This document shows, piece after piece, positions 8,057 through 16,910 of a DNA stretch of 64,000 bases. The translations under genes and the position numbers were made by a program. Position 1 is the stretch's first letter. Every line of letters starts with the position of its first letter. This DNA comes from Paenibacillaceae bacterium. Lineage in GTDB: Bacteria; Bacillota; Bacilli; Paenibacillales; Paenibacillaceae. The notes under the pieces are model-generated. The model worked only from the letters and a program-made list of their open reading frames with translations, was not told the DNA's origin and did not search any database. The DNA is taken from NCBI GenBank assembly GCA_004134985.1, contig REGQ01000006.1, forward strand, positions 124,001 through 188,000. Direction: 5' to 3'.

Positions 8057-9808
8057 ATGGGAGAGCGACCCAACCGTTATATTCCGCTGCGGTACAAACT
8101 TCTTTTCTCGTATATTATGCTGGTGATGATTCCAGTGCTCGTGATCGGGACCTATTCTTATCTGTTCTCACAGCGTACGACAGAGGAACGGACAAGAGAG
8201 AACCTTGAAGTGGCGTTAAAACAGTTCAACAACAATGTCCGTTTTCGGGTAGCGGATATTATCCGCAGTTCTGATGCGATTTACGACGACCAAGTGCTGT
8301 CACGCAATCTCGCAGGCTATCATTTGAATATGGAACGGTACCAGGTGATGACGCAAAATGTACTGCCCAAGCTGGAATCCGCCAGTTTGCTGCCCAATGT
8401 CAAAGTGCTGCTGAGCATCTATCTTGACGATCCGTCGATCAGTGAATTTTATTATGAAGAAAAAGAAGAGTTTCTCCGGGACGGCCACCGTCAGTACGGC
8501 ATCCTCTATACCGACCGTATTCGCGACACCGACTGGTACCAGGCGCTGGACTTGAATTACGGCAGCATGGAATGGATTCAAGTCGGAACGGATGAACAAT
8601 ATCAGAATATATCGCTTATCCGGTCACTGGTTGACTATGAGATGCTGAAAGTGATCGGCTTGATCAAAGTAACCTTCAAGCTTAGAGATATTTTCGAAGA
8701 TATCGATTTCAGCGGGCTAGGTGACGGAACGAAACTGCTGATCGTCGATGGGAACAAGAAACTGCTGTATGCCGATTCCAAAACGATGAAGGAATATGAC
8801 GAGTCGCTGCTGACGGATACCGTCAACTACTTGCAGATGTCAGAGACGATCGACAATATGTCCGCCGAGATTATCGCGCTTGTGCCGGTGACCTCCTTCA
8901 AGCAGGATTCCTTGCAAATGCGAAACATTACAATACTTGTCTGTATGCTCAGTCTGGCGCTCGCGCTCGTGCTTAGTGTTCTGACAACCAAAGTATTCAC
9001 CAAACGTTTCAGCAAGCTGGTTATTTCCTTGCAGGCATTTAAGGAAGGTGAACTGCATCGCCGCATCAAATATAGGGGAAATGATGAGTTTCGCCAAATT
9101 TCTGAGGCGTTCAATGAAATGGCGGCGACGATTCAAAACCAGATTAACGAGATCTATATTAGCAAGCTGGATAAGAAAGAAGCCGAGCTGCAAATTTTGC
9201 ATGCCCAGATTAATCCTCACTTTCTATATAACACGTTCTCCTCAATTAGCCGGATGGCCAAACTTGGTGAATTGGAGAAGCTGCATGAGATTATCCGAGC
9301 GCTTGCCAAGTTCTATCGGCTTACCTTGAATAAAGGGGAAATGGTCATTCCTTTGGGGAAAGAAATAGAGATTGTAGAGGCTTACTTGGCCATTCAAAAT
9401 ATAAAGTATGCCGGGCGGATTATTGTTGATTATGAATTGGATCGCACGCTGCTTGTTTACGAGACTGCCAAATTCGTGCTGCAGCCTTTTGTGGAAAACA
9501 TATTGGAGCATGCCTGGTATGATGACCAAATCGAAATAAAGATCGCATTATCGAAGCAGGATGGACGAATTCGAATGGAAGTTCGGGACAACGGTCTGGG
9601 CATGAAGGAGGAAACCATTGCGGCGATTTTCAGTGAATCAGGCAATGGAATCGGTTATGGGATTCGCAATGTCGATCAGCGATTGAAGCTGCACTTTGGC
9701 CAGGAATATGGGGTAAGCATCAGCAGCGTTGTCGGTGAAGGCACGACCATATATCTGGATATTCCAATCAGGTCGGCAGCTGTAGTCCATAAAGCGAAGG
9801 CGGATTAG
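8057..9808 (+). CDS. YesM-type sensor histidine kinase
   Basis: A 583-residue membrane histidine kinase. The first membrane segment is near residues 15-35 (LLFSYIMLVMIPVLVIG), followed by a ~250-residue extracellular sensor region, a second membrane segment (TILVCMLSLALALVLSVL), a HAMP linker, the His_kinase phospho-acceptor motif (LHAQINPHFLYNTFSSI, His in HFLYN) and a HATPase domain (N box FVENILEHAW, G box DNGLGM). The start is uncertain: TTG 8048 overlaps the regulator stop and ATG 8057 lies 5 nt after it; neither has a clear Shine-Dalgarno site, which fits translational coupling. It presumably senses a sugar or its binding protein and phosphorylates the regulator at 6489. Confidence 0.92.
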   Translation: MGERPNRYIPLRYKLLFSYIMLVMIPVLVIGTYSYLFSQRTTEERTRENLEVALKQFNNNVRFRVADIIRSSDAIYDDQVLSRNLAGYHLNMERYQVMTQNVLPKLESASLLPNVKVLLSIYLDDPSISEFYYEEKEEFLRDGHRQYGILYTDRIRDTDWYQALDLNYGSMEWIQVGTDEQYQNISLIRSLVDYEMLKVIGLIKVTFKLRDIFEDIDFSGLGDGTKLLIVDGNKKLLYADSKTMKEYDESLLTDTVNYLQMSETIDNMSAEIIALVPVTSFKQDSLQMRNITILVCMLSLALALVLSVLTTKVFTKRFSKLVISLQAFKEGELHRRIKYRGNDEFRQISEAFNEMAATIQNQINEIYISKLDKKEAELQILHAQINPHFLYNTFSSISRMAKLGELEKLHEIIRALAKFYRLTLNKGEMVIPLGKEIEIVEAYLAIQNIKYAGRIIVDYELDRTLLVYETAKFVLQPFVENILEHAWYDDQIEIKIALSKQDGRIRMEVRDNGLGMKEETIAAIFSESGNGIGYGIRNVDQRLKLHFGQEYGVSISSVVGEGTTIYLDIPIRSAAVVHKAKAD

Positions 9809-9837
9809 CCCATTGTGGCATCTGTGTGCCACCCTCA

Positions 9838-9863
9838 TTGATTTTGTACACAATTCGTTGATT
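9838..9863 (+). promoter_or_regulatory. Putative activator site (copy B) upstream of binding protein 2
   Basis: A 26-bp element beginning TTGATTTTGTACA, with the shared core TCGTT near its end; 21 of 26 positions match the copy at 4354-4379. It lies 31 bp before a perfect -10 box and 72 bp before the start codon (74 bp in the other copy). The conserved geometry argues for a regulator site, most likely of the YesN-type protein. Confidence 0.55.
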
Positions 9864-9876
9864 CGTATTATTTTTT

Positions 9877-9899
9877 CATAAGCGCTTTCAATCTATAAT
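9877..9899 (+). promoter_or_regulatory. Candidate cre (CcpA) site and -10 box of binding protein 2
   Basis: CATAAGCGCTTTCA at 9877-9890 matches the Bacillus cre consensus TGWAANCGNTNWCA in 12 of 14 positions. It lies directly upstream of a perfect -10 TATAAT (9894-9899) with no good -35. The position between activator site and -10 would permit carbon catabolite repression by CcpA. Confidence 0.5.
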
Positions 9900-9934
9900 C
9901 GAATTGTACACTTACTTAAGAAGGGGGCAACTGT

Positions 9935-11665
9935 ATGAAAAGCAAGAAAACGATGCATCTGCTGCTAATGCTTGTACTAAGCATGAGTTTGGTGCTTGGC
10001 GCATGTTCAGGCGGCGGTAATAATGAGAAAGCAGAACCACCACCATCCAATCCATCGTCCACTCCGGAGAAAGAAACGGACCCGGGCAATAAAACGGAAG
10101 AAGAACCCACCTCAAACGCGGAGCCGGGCTCACCAAGAGACAAGATCAAGCCGGTAACCTTTTCGCAATATGTGAACTATGACTGGTATACTGCGCCGAC
10201 TTGGGAAGAGCGGCCGCATGGCAAGTGGATTACAGATAACCTTAATGTTACTGTCGTGCCGGAGCAATCCAATGGTGCAGCAGCACAGAAGCTGAACGCA
10301 ATGATCGTTGCCAACCAGCTGCCTGATGCGCTCGTATTGGATAAAGGAAAAGATGTTGAACGTCTTGTTAGCGCCGGAAAACTGGTTCCTCTTGATCCTT
10401 ACCTAGAGAAATACCCGGAGTTTGTCGAAGCGGTCGGCGTTGATACGCTGAATATGCTGCGCAGCGATGATGGCAAGCTGTATCAATTCCCTAACTGGTA
10501 TATCAATGGGGAGAACGGGAACGGTAATGCGGCGTATATGGTCAACAAGAAAATTTATAAAGCGCTTGGCTCGCCACCGCTTGAAACATGGGATCAATTA
10601 GAAGCCTATCTTCTTCAAGTGAAAGAGAAGTATCCTGACGTTGTGCCGTTCGATGCCGGTGAAGTGCGTGACGGTGCTGAAGTGCAAATGCTCGGGATGA
10701 TTTTCAGCGGAGCTGCCAACGGCAACACGCCGACATTCGTTTCTCCAGGATCAGACGCCGTATTCAGCATTCCAAAGGAAGATCAGCTTACTTCCATTTA
10801 CCAGGATCAATCCTTCCAGGATGCAGCGCTGTTCACAAGCAAGTTGATTCGCTTAGGCCTGGTTTCTCAAGATATGTTCACGCAAACGCGTGACCAAATC
10901 AATGAAAAGCTCAGAAGCGGTAAAATTGCTGTATTCACCGCCTTTGATTCTGTCGTTGAAGGCATTGGCCGTGAAGCAAACAACATGTTGAAAGCAAAAG
11001 ATCCAGAGGATGGTTATGTAACCATCTGGCCGGTTCATAAAGAGGGCGTAGACAAAAATCAGGTGTATCCGTCTGGTTACAACACGCTCGGCTGGAATGT
11101 CAATGTAATTACGACCAATGCCAAAGATCCTGAAGCTATTTTCGCTTTCATGAATTGGGCGACAAGTCCTGAAGGACAAATGATTTTCTTCTTCGGTCCA
11201 GAGGGATTGTTCTATGATGAAATCGTAGATGGCGTTCCCGTACCTAACGATGCTTACATTAACCGTGACCCTAAAGCATATGATGAGCTTAAAATCGGTG
11301 AATTCAACTGGTACGGCAACACCTTCTTTGTTGATACAACCAAAGGCAAGCGTGAACTGCTGCTGCCTGAAGAAGCGCAGGACTGGACAACGATCAGCCA
11401 GACGCAAGTTTCGTTCCGCACTTCAAGAGATATTACCCAGTTCTCCAATCTGGAGCCGCTGCCGAATTCGGAAGAAGGCATCATCGTTCAGCGTCTGAAA
11501 GATTACTATAAGCAGGCCATTCCACAAATTCTGGTTGCAAAAAGCGACGATGAAGTGATCGCTTTGATCAAAAAAGCGGATGAGGAAACACAGAAGCTCG
11601 GTTACCAGAAAGTACTGGATTGGAAAACAGCCAAGTGGAAATCAAACATTGAACTTATGAAATAA
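9935..11665 (+). CDS. Extracellular solute-binding lipoprotein, transporter 2
   Basis: A 576-residue secreted lipoprotein. The signal peptide MKSKKTMHLLLMLVLSMS ends in the lipobox VLGAC, followed by a low-complexity linker rich in Gly, Glu, Pro and Asn. The rest has the layout of the LplA-like family 1 sugar-binding proteins, with two lobes and a conserved central FMNWATSPEGQ region where the end of a helix touches the ligand. ATG 9935 has AAGAAGGGGG 8 nt upstream. It is alone in its transcript (own promoter, terminator at 11718) but shares the regulator site with the permeases at 4453, so it most likely serves them. Confidence 0.9.
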   Translation: MKSKKTMHLLLMLVLSMSLVLGACSGGGNNEKAEPPPSNPSSTPEKETDPGNKTEEEPTSNAEPGSPRDKIKPVTFSQYVNYDWYTAPTWEERPHGKWITDNLNVTVVPEQSNGAAAQKLNAMIVANQLPDALVLDKGKDVERLVSAGKLVPLDPYLEKYPEFVEAVGVDTLNMLRSDDGKLYQFPNWYINGENGNGNAAYMVNKKIYKALGSPPLETWDQLEAYLLQVKEKYPDVVPFDAGEVRDGAEVQMLGMIFSGAANGNTPTFVSPGSDAVFSIPKEDQLTSIYQDQSFQDAALFTSKLIRLGLVSQDMFTQTRDQINEKLRSGKIAVFTAFDSVVEGIGREANNMLKAKDPEDGYVTIWPVHKEGVDKNQVYPSGYNTLGWNVNVITTNAKDPEAIFAFMNWATSPEGQMIFFFGPEGLFYDEIVDGVPVPNDAYINRDPKAYDELKIGEFNWYGNTFFVDTTKGKRELLLPEEAQDWTTISQTQVSFRTSRDITQFSNLEPLPNSEEGIIVQRLKDYYKQAIPQILVAKSDDEVIALIKKADEETQKLGYQKVLDWKTAKWKSNIELMK

Positions 11666-11717
11666 GTTATAAAAATGATAGTGATGAAGAGGTTGTACCA
11701 CTTCTAGCACATCAACT

Positions 11718-11800
11718 CCCCCTTTCCAGACCGTATGGAAGAGAAGCAATCTTTCGCAAGATAGATGTTTTTCTTCTGTCAGTCACGAAAGGGGGTTTTT
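11718..11800 (+). terminator. Terminator after binding protein 2 (large loop)
   Basis: CCCCCTTTC (11718-11726) pairs with GAAAGGGGG (11787-11795), followed by TTTTT. The 60-nt interval between the arms can itself fold (AGAAG with CTTCT), so the structure may be branched. It lies 52 nt after the stop. Confidence 0.6.
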
Positions 11801-11947
11801 AGATTGAGGGGGGCTAGCCCACCATATCTAAGTCGCTGTATCGGTCTGACTTGGGGGTGCATAGCTTGTTTTGCTTGTATACCCTGACTCAGGTTGGCGC
11901 GGAGATTGCAACGTCTTGCCAAGGTTCGGAACAGTGCGGAGGGTTAG

Positions 11948-11978
11948 GCGGCCACTGGTTCCGTTATTTGTGACAAAT
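11948..11978 (+). repeat. Dispersed intergenic repeat, GCGGCCA..GTTCCG family
   Basis: GCGGCCACTGGTTCCGTTAT is a close relative of sequences at 44090 (two direct and two inverted copies follow there) and 53285. All copies are in gene-free gaps. The wider gap 11801-12216 holds this repeat and the palindromes at 12080-12206; I see no gene in it. Confidence 0.6.
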
Positions 11979-12079
11979 CAGGGGTTTTAGGGAGTTTGGC
12001 GGACAGACGGAGCGTGTCGATTCATTGTGGACCGTTTTAATCTTGGCGTTTTGGTCAAACGGCCGCGACAAAAGTAAAA

Positions 12080-12206
12080 TTGTTGTATAAACTACAACAT
12101 TTTGGCTGTAAAAGTCAATTATATTAAGAATTGTTGTATTATTTACAACAATTTTACGAGAATCGGCCCATACGTCTGGAAATGTTGTACAAAATACAAC
12201 AATTTA
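12080..12206 (+). repeat. Three palindromes at exact 51-bp spacing
   Basis: TGTTGTA-N5-TACAACA occurs three times, with the 5-nt centres at 12088-12092, 12139-12143 and 12190-12194, exactly 51 bp apart. The flanks are A/T rich (AATT or AAAT before, ATTT after), and the middle copy has 10-bp perfect arms. The intervening sequences are unrelated to each other. The array ends just before the remnant of a broken gene. It could be an operator array, a small repeat element or a recombination scar. Confidence 0.75.
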
Positions 12207-12216
12207 TCCCCTATGA

Positions 12217-14184
12217 CACTTCTTTCGTTCAATTTATATAGATGGAGGGTATCCCCAATATTTTCTTCAAACTGTCGAGCTCGACAGCCAAATGAAAGGA
12301 TTTCGGTTCGATTTTACAATGGATCAGGTTACCGAAAACAATGGCAAGCTGAACTTTATACTGGGCAATGTTTCTGGCCCAGTCGCACCGCATCAGATTT
12401 ATCTGGATGATGTGACGCTGTCGGAAACTGCGGAAGAAGTGCCGAATGTGAACAATTCCTTGGCTAATGTAGCCTTGAATAAGCCCGCAACAGCAAGCAG
12501 CGGCAATGCTTCTCTTGCGTTTGACGGCAACGCAGCCACCCGATGGGAATCGATATTTAACGACAGTGAATTCATTGAGGTCGATCTGGGTCATACGTAT
12601 ACCATCGATCATATCCGCTTAAACTGGGAGACGGCCTATGGAAAAGGCTACAAAATTGATGTGAAGACCGAACAGGGCGATTGGACGACCGTGTTCACCA
12701 CAGCGCATGGCAGCGGCGGAGTGGAGGAACTGCGATTCCTTCCCGAAGATGCCCGACATGTCCGTCTGACAGGTATCAAGCGGGGAACGGATTTCGGTTA
12801 TTCCTTGTATGAATTTGCCGTATTTGCCCATGATGACGAGTATATTGCTGAACCTGCCGCGGCACCTGTACTTGCACCGGCAGCGGAGGATAATGTGATC
12901 AACAGGGCGATTGCGATTCGGTTCGCAGACAACAAGCTGTGGCGCACCAGTATTACAGGCGTGAAGGTGAACAACGAAGCGCTGGACCGAGAGCAGTTTG
13001 AAGTCGGCGCAGGCGTGTTGACCTTGGTGCCTGGATTGTTCACAGCCGCAGGTGACTATCAGATTCATGTGGAAGCGGTACGGTTCCAGGATGCAGTTGT
13101 CACACAGACGATCAAGCCTTTGCCGCCAACATTGAACTTGGCTTTGCACGGGGCAGCCTCATCTTCTGATTCCAATCTGCCTGCGTCTTTTGCCTTTGAC
13201 GGGGACCCGGGAACCCGCTGGGAGTCCAAATGGACAGATGATCAATGGATTCGGGTCGATCTCGGAGAGGTGTATGACATTGGACGGGTGCTGTTATCCT
13301 GGGAAGGCATAGCATTTGGCAAGGAGTATACGATCGATACTTCCCTTGATGGCGAAGTATGGCACACAAGCTACACCCAAACAAATGGAGCTGGTGGAGT
13401 GGAAAACCTGGTCTTCAACAAGCAAGACGCGCGATATGTGCGGATGAAAGGGGTCAAGCGAGGCTCGGATTACGGGTATTCCCTCTGGACATTCGAGGTG
13501 TACCCGCATGATCCCAGCGGCTTGAAGGTGCCGCCGATACTCAGTACAACTTCTGCTTCTATTCTAATCGGGACGCCAATTGCGATTGCATTTCCTCTTA
13601 ACCTTGACTGGGAGGATGCCATTCAGCATATTTTCCTAAATGGAATTGAAATAAAGGAGAGCGTGCAGCTATCAACCGGGCTTATAACGATACCGGGCGA
13701 GCTCGTCACACAAGCCGGAAAAAATGAGATCATCATTCAGGCGGAAGGGTACAGCGATGCTGCGGTCTCGCAGCAGGTCACGCGGCCGAACAAGGCGCTT
13801 TACGCAAGTGTCAAGGCGTCTTCTTGGAGTGATGACTATGTACCTGCCAATGCGGTGGACGGCAATACAACCACCCGCTGGGACAGTGCGCACAATGATC
13901 AGCCGCAGTGGTTCATGATTGACCTTGGCACAGCGGCAGCTTTCGATCAGGTGGTCATCGATTGGAAAGGTGCCCGTGCTGCCGATTATACAATTGCTGT
14001 ATCCAATGATGATAACGAAGATGCCGAATTAAAAAATTGGACAGTGGTCAGCACCATCACTAACGGATCAGGTGCGCAGGATAAGCTTGAGTTCGAGGAG
14101 CAAACGGCGCGCTATGTGCGCTTCCTTGGAACAAGGCGTGCGCTGCCTTACGGCTATTCATTTTATGAAATTGCAGTGTATTAA
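12217..14184 (+). pseudogene. Headless remnant of a secreted discoidin (F5/8 C) domain protein
   Basis: The frame is open from 12217, but the first ATG (12292) has no ribosome binding site and would start inside a domain: PQYFLQTVELDSQMKGFRFDF and the following ~40 residues read as the second half of a CBM4/9-like carbohydrate-binding module. After that come an F5/8 type C domain (about residues 50-175 from ATG 12292), a Shr/DUF1533-like beta domain, a second F5/8 C domain, a second DUF1533-like domain and a third F5/8 C domain at the end. Signal peptide and any catalytic domain (typically a glycoside hydrolase) are absent. The downstream frame is intact over 1.9 kb, so the loss is probably recent and a deletion of the 5' part. 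The alternative is translation from an unrecognised start as a cytosolic protein, which seems unlikely for this domain set. Confidence 0.75.
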
Positions 14185-14280
14185 GCGTTCATCATTTGCG
14201 ACCCTTCAAGTTTGAAGCGGGGCCGAACGACGACGAACACTGTTGAACAATGACTTGTCATAACGGTTCCATCATGCAGG

Positions 14281-14306
14281 AAAAGCCCCAATATACGGGG
14301 CTTTTT
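14281..14306 (+). terminator. Terminator after the discoidin remnant
   Basis: AAAAGCCCC (14281-14289) and GGGGCTTTTT (14297-14306) form a compact hairpin with T- and A-runs on both sides, so it can stop transcription from either direction. It lies between the plus-strand remnant and the end of the minus-strand operon. Confidence 0.75.
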
Positions 14307-14401
14307 CTATGGTTTTTTCAATTGCCAATACAATTTGCGAAGCGGGCGATCTGGTGTGTGGCACATGCTTTACAGTAGAGTGCATTCCAAGCGTGCGGAA
14401 C

Positions 14402-14457
14402 AAAACAAAGAGACCGTCCCGGCAGCTGCCAATCGATGGCTGCTGGAGAGGTCCTTT
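14402..14457 (-). terminator. Terminator of the minus-strand monooxygenase/importer operon
   Basis: On the minus strand AAAGGACC pairs imperfectly with GGTCTCTTT around a second helix (CAGC-AGCC with GGC-AGCTG), followed by TTTGTTTTG. It lies about 47 nt beyond the stop of the last gene. Confidence 0.5.
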
Positions 14458-14503
14458 GATTTCAATAAGGAGAGAAGGGGGAGTTAAGCGTACGTTACGG
14501 TCA

Positions 14504-15451
14504 TTACCGCTGGTAATCCGGTTTGACAAATCCGGCGAATTCTGTTTCCGTGAGCTGTTTAAATTCCTCAGATTTGTAGGCTTCTTCGATATCTTTCACA
14601 AAGGTAGCTTCCAGATCCGCAGTGCGGACGGCAACCAGATTAACATACGTTTCCGGCGTTTCTTCCAGTGCGAGTGCTTCAGTCAATTTTAATCCGGATG
14701 CCAGGGCGAAGTTTCCGTTAATGAACGAATAGTCGGTATCATCGAGCGATCTTGGGAGCTGGGCAGCTTCAATGGGCAGCAGCTCGATTTTTTTCAAATT
14801 GTCAGCTACATCCTTCTCGGATACAGTCAGCGGGTCATAGTTTTCTTTTAGCGTAATCCAGCCGAACTGCTCCAGCATGACAAGCGCTCTGGCTTGGTTG
14901 GTTGGATCGTTGGGCAGGGCGACTTTTGCCCCTTCCTTGACGTCTTCGACAGACGGGTGTTTTTTCGAATAAATGCCAATAGGCGCCGTAGGGACTTTAA
15001 GCAGGTCGGTCAGCTCAAGGTTATGCTCTTCGGCAAATTTGTTCAAATAAATGATATGCTGGAATGCATTCGCGTCGAGCGATCCTTCCGCCAGCGCCAG
15101 ATTCGGCTGAATGTAATCGTTGAATTCCACAATCGAGACTTTATACCCTTTCTTCTCGAGGTAGGGCTTGATGCCCAGTTTGATTTGATCGCTGTAAGGG
15201 CCGGCTGTCGCGCCGAAGACAATCTCCTTTTTCTCCGGAGCTGAAGGTTTGGCCTCCTCGGCAGACTTTGCATCGACGGAAGGCTTTTCCTCTACAGAAG
15301 GCTTCTCGTCTGTTTCATTTGCCTTTACGCTCGAATTGGCAGCAGAAGTATTGTCCGCTTTCGTTTCCTTGCCGCTGCCGGAACCGCAGGCTGCGAGCAG
15401 CATCGTCAGCAGGATCAGAGCAAACCAGCCGCTTTTTCTTAATCGTTTCAT
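14504..15451 (-). CDS. NlpA/MetQ-family substrate-binding lipoprotein
   Basis: A 315-residue lipoprotein of the NlpA/MetQ family, the ligand-capture subunit of an ABC importer. The signal MKRLRKSGWFALILLTMLLAAC carries the lipobox LAAC; a long Glu/Lys/Ser/Pro linker follows (residues ~25-75). The mature domain starts with VFGATAGPYSDQI and includes the family hallmarks NDYIQPNLALAEGSLDANAFQH and PTAPIGIYS. ATG 15451 is preferred over the TTG 9 nt upstream because TAGGAG is then correctly spaced. It is the last gene of a six-gene operon with three flavin monooxygenases, so the ligand may be an oxidisable organosulfur compound rather than methionine; this is inference. Confidence 0.9.
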   Translation of the reverse strand: MKRLRKSGWFALILLTMLLAACGSGSGKETKADNTSAANSSVKANETDEKPSVEEKPSVDAKSAEEAKPSAPEKKEIVFGATAGPYSDQIKLGIKPYLEKKGYKVSIVEFNDYIQPNLALAEGSLDANAFQHIIYLNKFAEEHNLELTDLLKVPTAPIGIYSKKHPSVEDVKEGAKVALPNDPTNQARALVMLEQFGWITLKENYDPLTVSEKDVADNLKKIELLPIEAAQLPRSLDDTDYSFINGNFALASGLKLTEALALEETPETYVNLVAVRTADLEATFVKDIEEAYKSEEFKQLTETEFAGFVKPDYQR

Positions 15452-15463
15452 TACGTCCAACTC

Positions 15464-16126
15464 CTATCGTTTATCTAATTTTTTGGCAAGCAGGTTCCCT
15501 GCAAATTGAATCAACTGGACGACTACTATAAGCAAAACAACGGTGAAAATCATCACATCCGTCTGGAATCGGTAGTAGCCGAACCGGACGGCCAAATCTC
15601 CGATGCCGCCTCCGCCGACATAGCCGGCCATAGCCGAGTAGGAGAGCAGGCTGATTGTTGTAACGGTAACGCCGAGCACGATGCCAGAGCGGGCTTCCCC
15701 CAACAGAACTTTCCACGTAATATGCAGTGGCGCGGCTCCCATAGCTAGCGCAGCTTCAATGGCGCCTTTCGGCACTTCTCTCAAAGACTGCTCCACCAGA
15801 CGGGCAAAATACGCGACAGCCGCAATGGACAAGGGAACGGATGCAGCTACCGGACCAATCGTTGTGCCTGCAATACTTCGGGTCAACGGGATAATGGCGA
15901 CAAGCAAAATGATAAATGGCAGCGAACGGATCGTATTTACGCAATAATTGACAATATGAAAGACAAACGGCTTTTCATAAATTTGCCCTTTGGCTGTAAA
16001 ATACAAAAGCACACCAATCGGGATGCCAAGCAGTACCGCTGAGCCAACCGAGATGGACAGCATGATCCCTGTCTGGCTGATTGCCTTTCCGATATCAGGG
16101 ATCAGGGAAATTAAATTGTCGAACAT
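15464..16126 (-). CDS. MetI/MetP-family ABC transporter permease
   Basis: A 220-residue permease with five to six membrane segments and the MetI signature near the C-terminus (SYSAMAGYVGGGGIGDLAVRFGYYRF). The EAA-type loop is EAALAMGAAPLHITWKVLLGEA. The start ATG 16126 has GGAAAGGGGCG upstream. It lies between the MetN-like ATPase (25 nt upstream) and the MetQ-like lipoprotein (12 nt downstream). Family members carry methionine, its sulfoxide and other thioether-type compounds; the specificity here is unknown. Confidence 0.92.
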   Translation of the reverse strand: MFDNLISLIPDIGKAISQTGIMLSISVGSAVLLGIPIGVLLYFTAKGQIYEKPFVFHIVNYCVNTIRSLPFIILLVAIIPLTRSIAGTTIGPVAASVPLSIAAVAYFARLVEQSLREVPKGAIEAALAMGAAPLHITWKVLLGEARSGIVLGVTVTTISLLSYSAMAGYVGGGGIGDLAVRFGYYRFQTDVMIFTVVLLIVVVQLIQFAGNLLAKKLDKR

Positions 16127-16151
16127 TACAGGGCGCCCCTTTCCGTCATAA

Positions 16152-16889
16152 TTATGCGGGCCTGGTAATCAGCAGCTTGGCGATTTCTGTCTGCGGCTGC
16201 GGCTCCGAGACGCTCAGGTCGATGGTTTCCACGATTCTCCCCTGATCCATAACGGCGATTCTTCCGCAAATTTGCTTAATAACTTCCATGTCATGCGAAA
16301 CGAAAACAACAGTAACGCCAAAGCTCTCATTGATCTTGCGGATAAAAGTCAGTATCTGCTGACTGGTATGCGGATCAAGCGCAGATGTCGGCTCATCGCA
16401 CAACAGCACCTTCGGCTCTGTAGCCAAAGCCCGGGCAATGGCAACCCGTTGCTTCTGCCCGCCGCTCAGTTGTGCGGGATAGGAGGCTGCCTTATCTTGC
16501 AGGCCGACGATATTCAGACATTCGGCCACGCGCGCTTCACGCTGCTTTCTGGACAACCCTGCAATCTCCAGCGGAAAAGCGATATTGCCTGCAGCTGTCC
16601 GGTTATTCAGCAAATGAAAGTGTTGGAAGATCATGCCGATCGAACGTCTGGCCTGGCGCAGCAGAGCTGCTGAACTGCCTGTCAGTTCTTGACCATTGAC
16701 GATTACCGATCCGGCTGTCGGGGGCTCCAGCAAATTAATCATTCGCAGCAACGTTGATTTGCCAGCGCCGCTTTGACCGATGATGCCGAAGATTTCACCC
16801 GCATTGACTTGCAGCGAAGTGGGATGGACGGCCGAATAATTGCCGCTTTTCGACAGATAGGTTTTGCTCGCCTCGTGTAATGTAATCAC
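16152..16889 (-). CDS. MetN-like ABC importer ATPase lacking the regulatory domain
   Basis: A 245-residue ATP-binding subunit. It has Walker A GQSGAGKS (~res 38-45), the Q-loop, the signature LSGGQKQR, Walker B VLLCDEPTSALD and the H-loop VSHDM. Canonical MetN is about 340 residues and ends in a NIL domain that binds methionine and shuts the transporter off. This protein stops after the nucleotide-binding fold, so such trans-inhibition is not expected. The GTG start at 16889 is preceded by a strong AAAGGAGG. Its permease and binding-protein neighbours are clear MetI and MetQ relatives, so the complex is MetNIQ-like. Confidence 0.9.
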   Translation of the reverse strand: MITLHEASKTYLSKSGNYSAVHPTSLQVNAGEIFGIIGQSGAGKSTLLRMINLLEPPTAGSVIVNGQELTGSSAALLRQARRSIGMIFQHFHLLNNRTAAGNIAFPLEIAGLSRKQREARVAECLNIVGLQDKAASYPAQLSGGQKQRVAIARALATEPKVLLCDEPTSALDPHTSQQILTFIRKINESFGVTVVFVSHDMEVIKQICGRIAVMDQGRIVETIDLSVSEPQPQTEIAKLLITRPA

Positions 16890-16910
16890 ACAGCTTTCCT
16901 CCTTTGCATG

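Noticed and set aside
12080-12206. CRISPR-like geometry (19-bp repeats, ~32-nt spacers)
   Set aside because: Only three repeats, each a palindrome with a different 5-nt centre and variable flanks, and no cas genes in the window. The period is striking but the repeats are not identical as in a CRISPR array.
12102-12410. 102-residue plus-strand frame across the palindromes
   Set aside because: It runs through the repeat array and out of frame through the discoidin remnant; no ribosome binding site.
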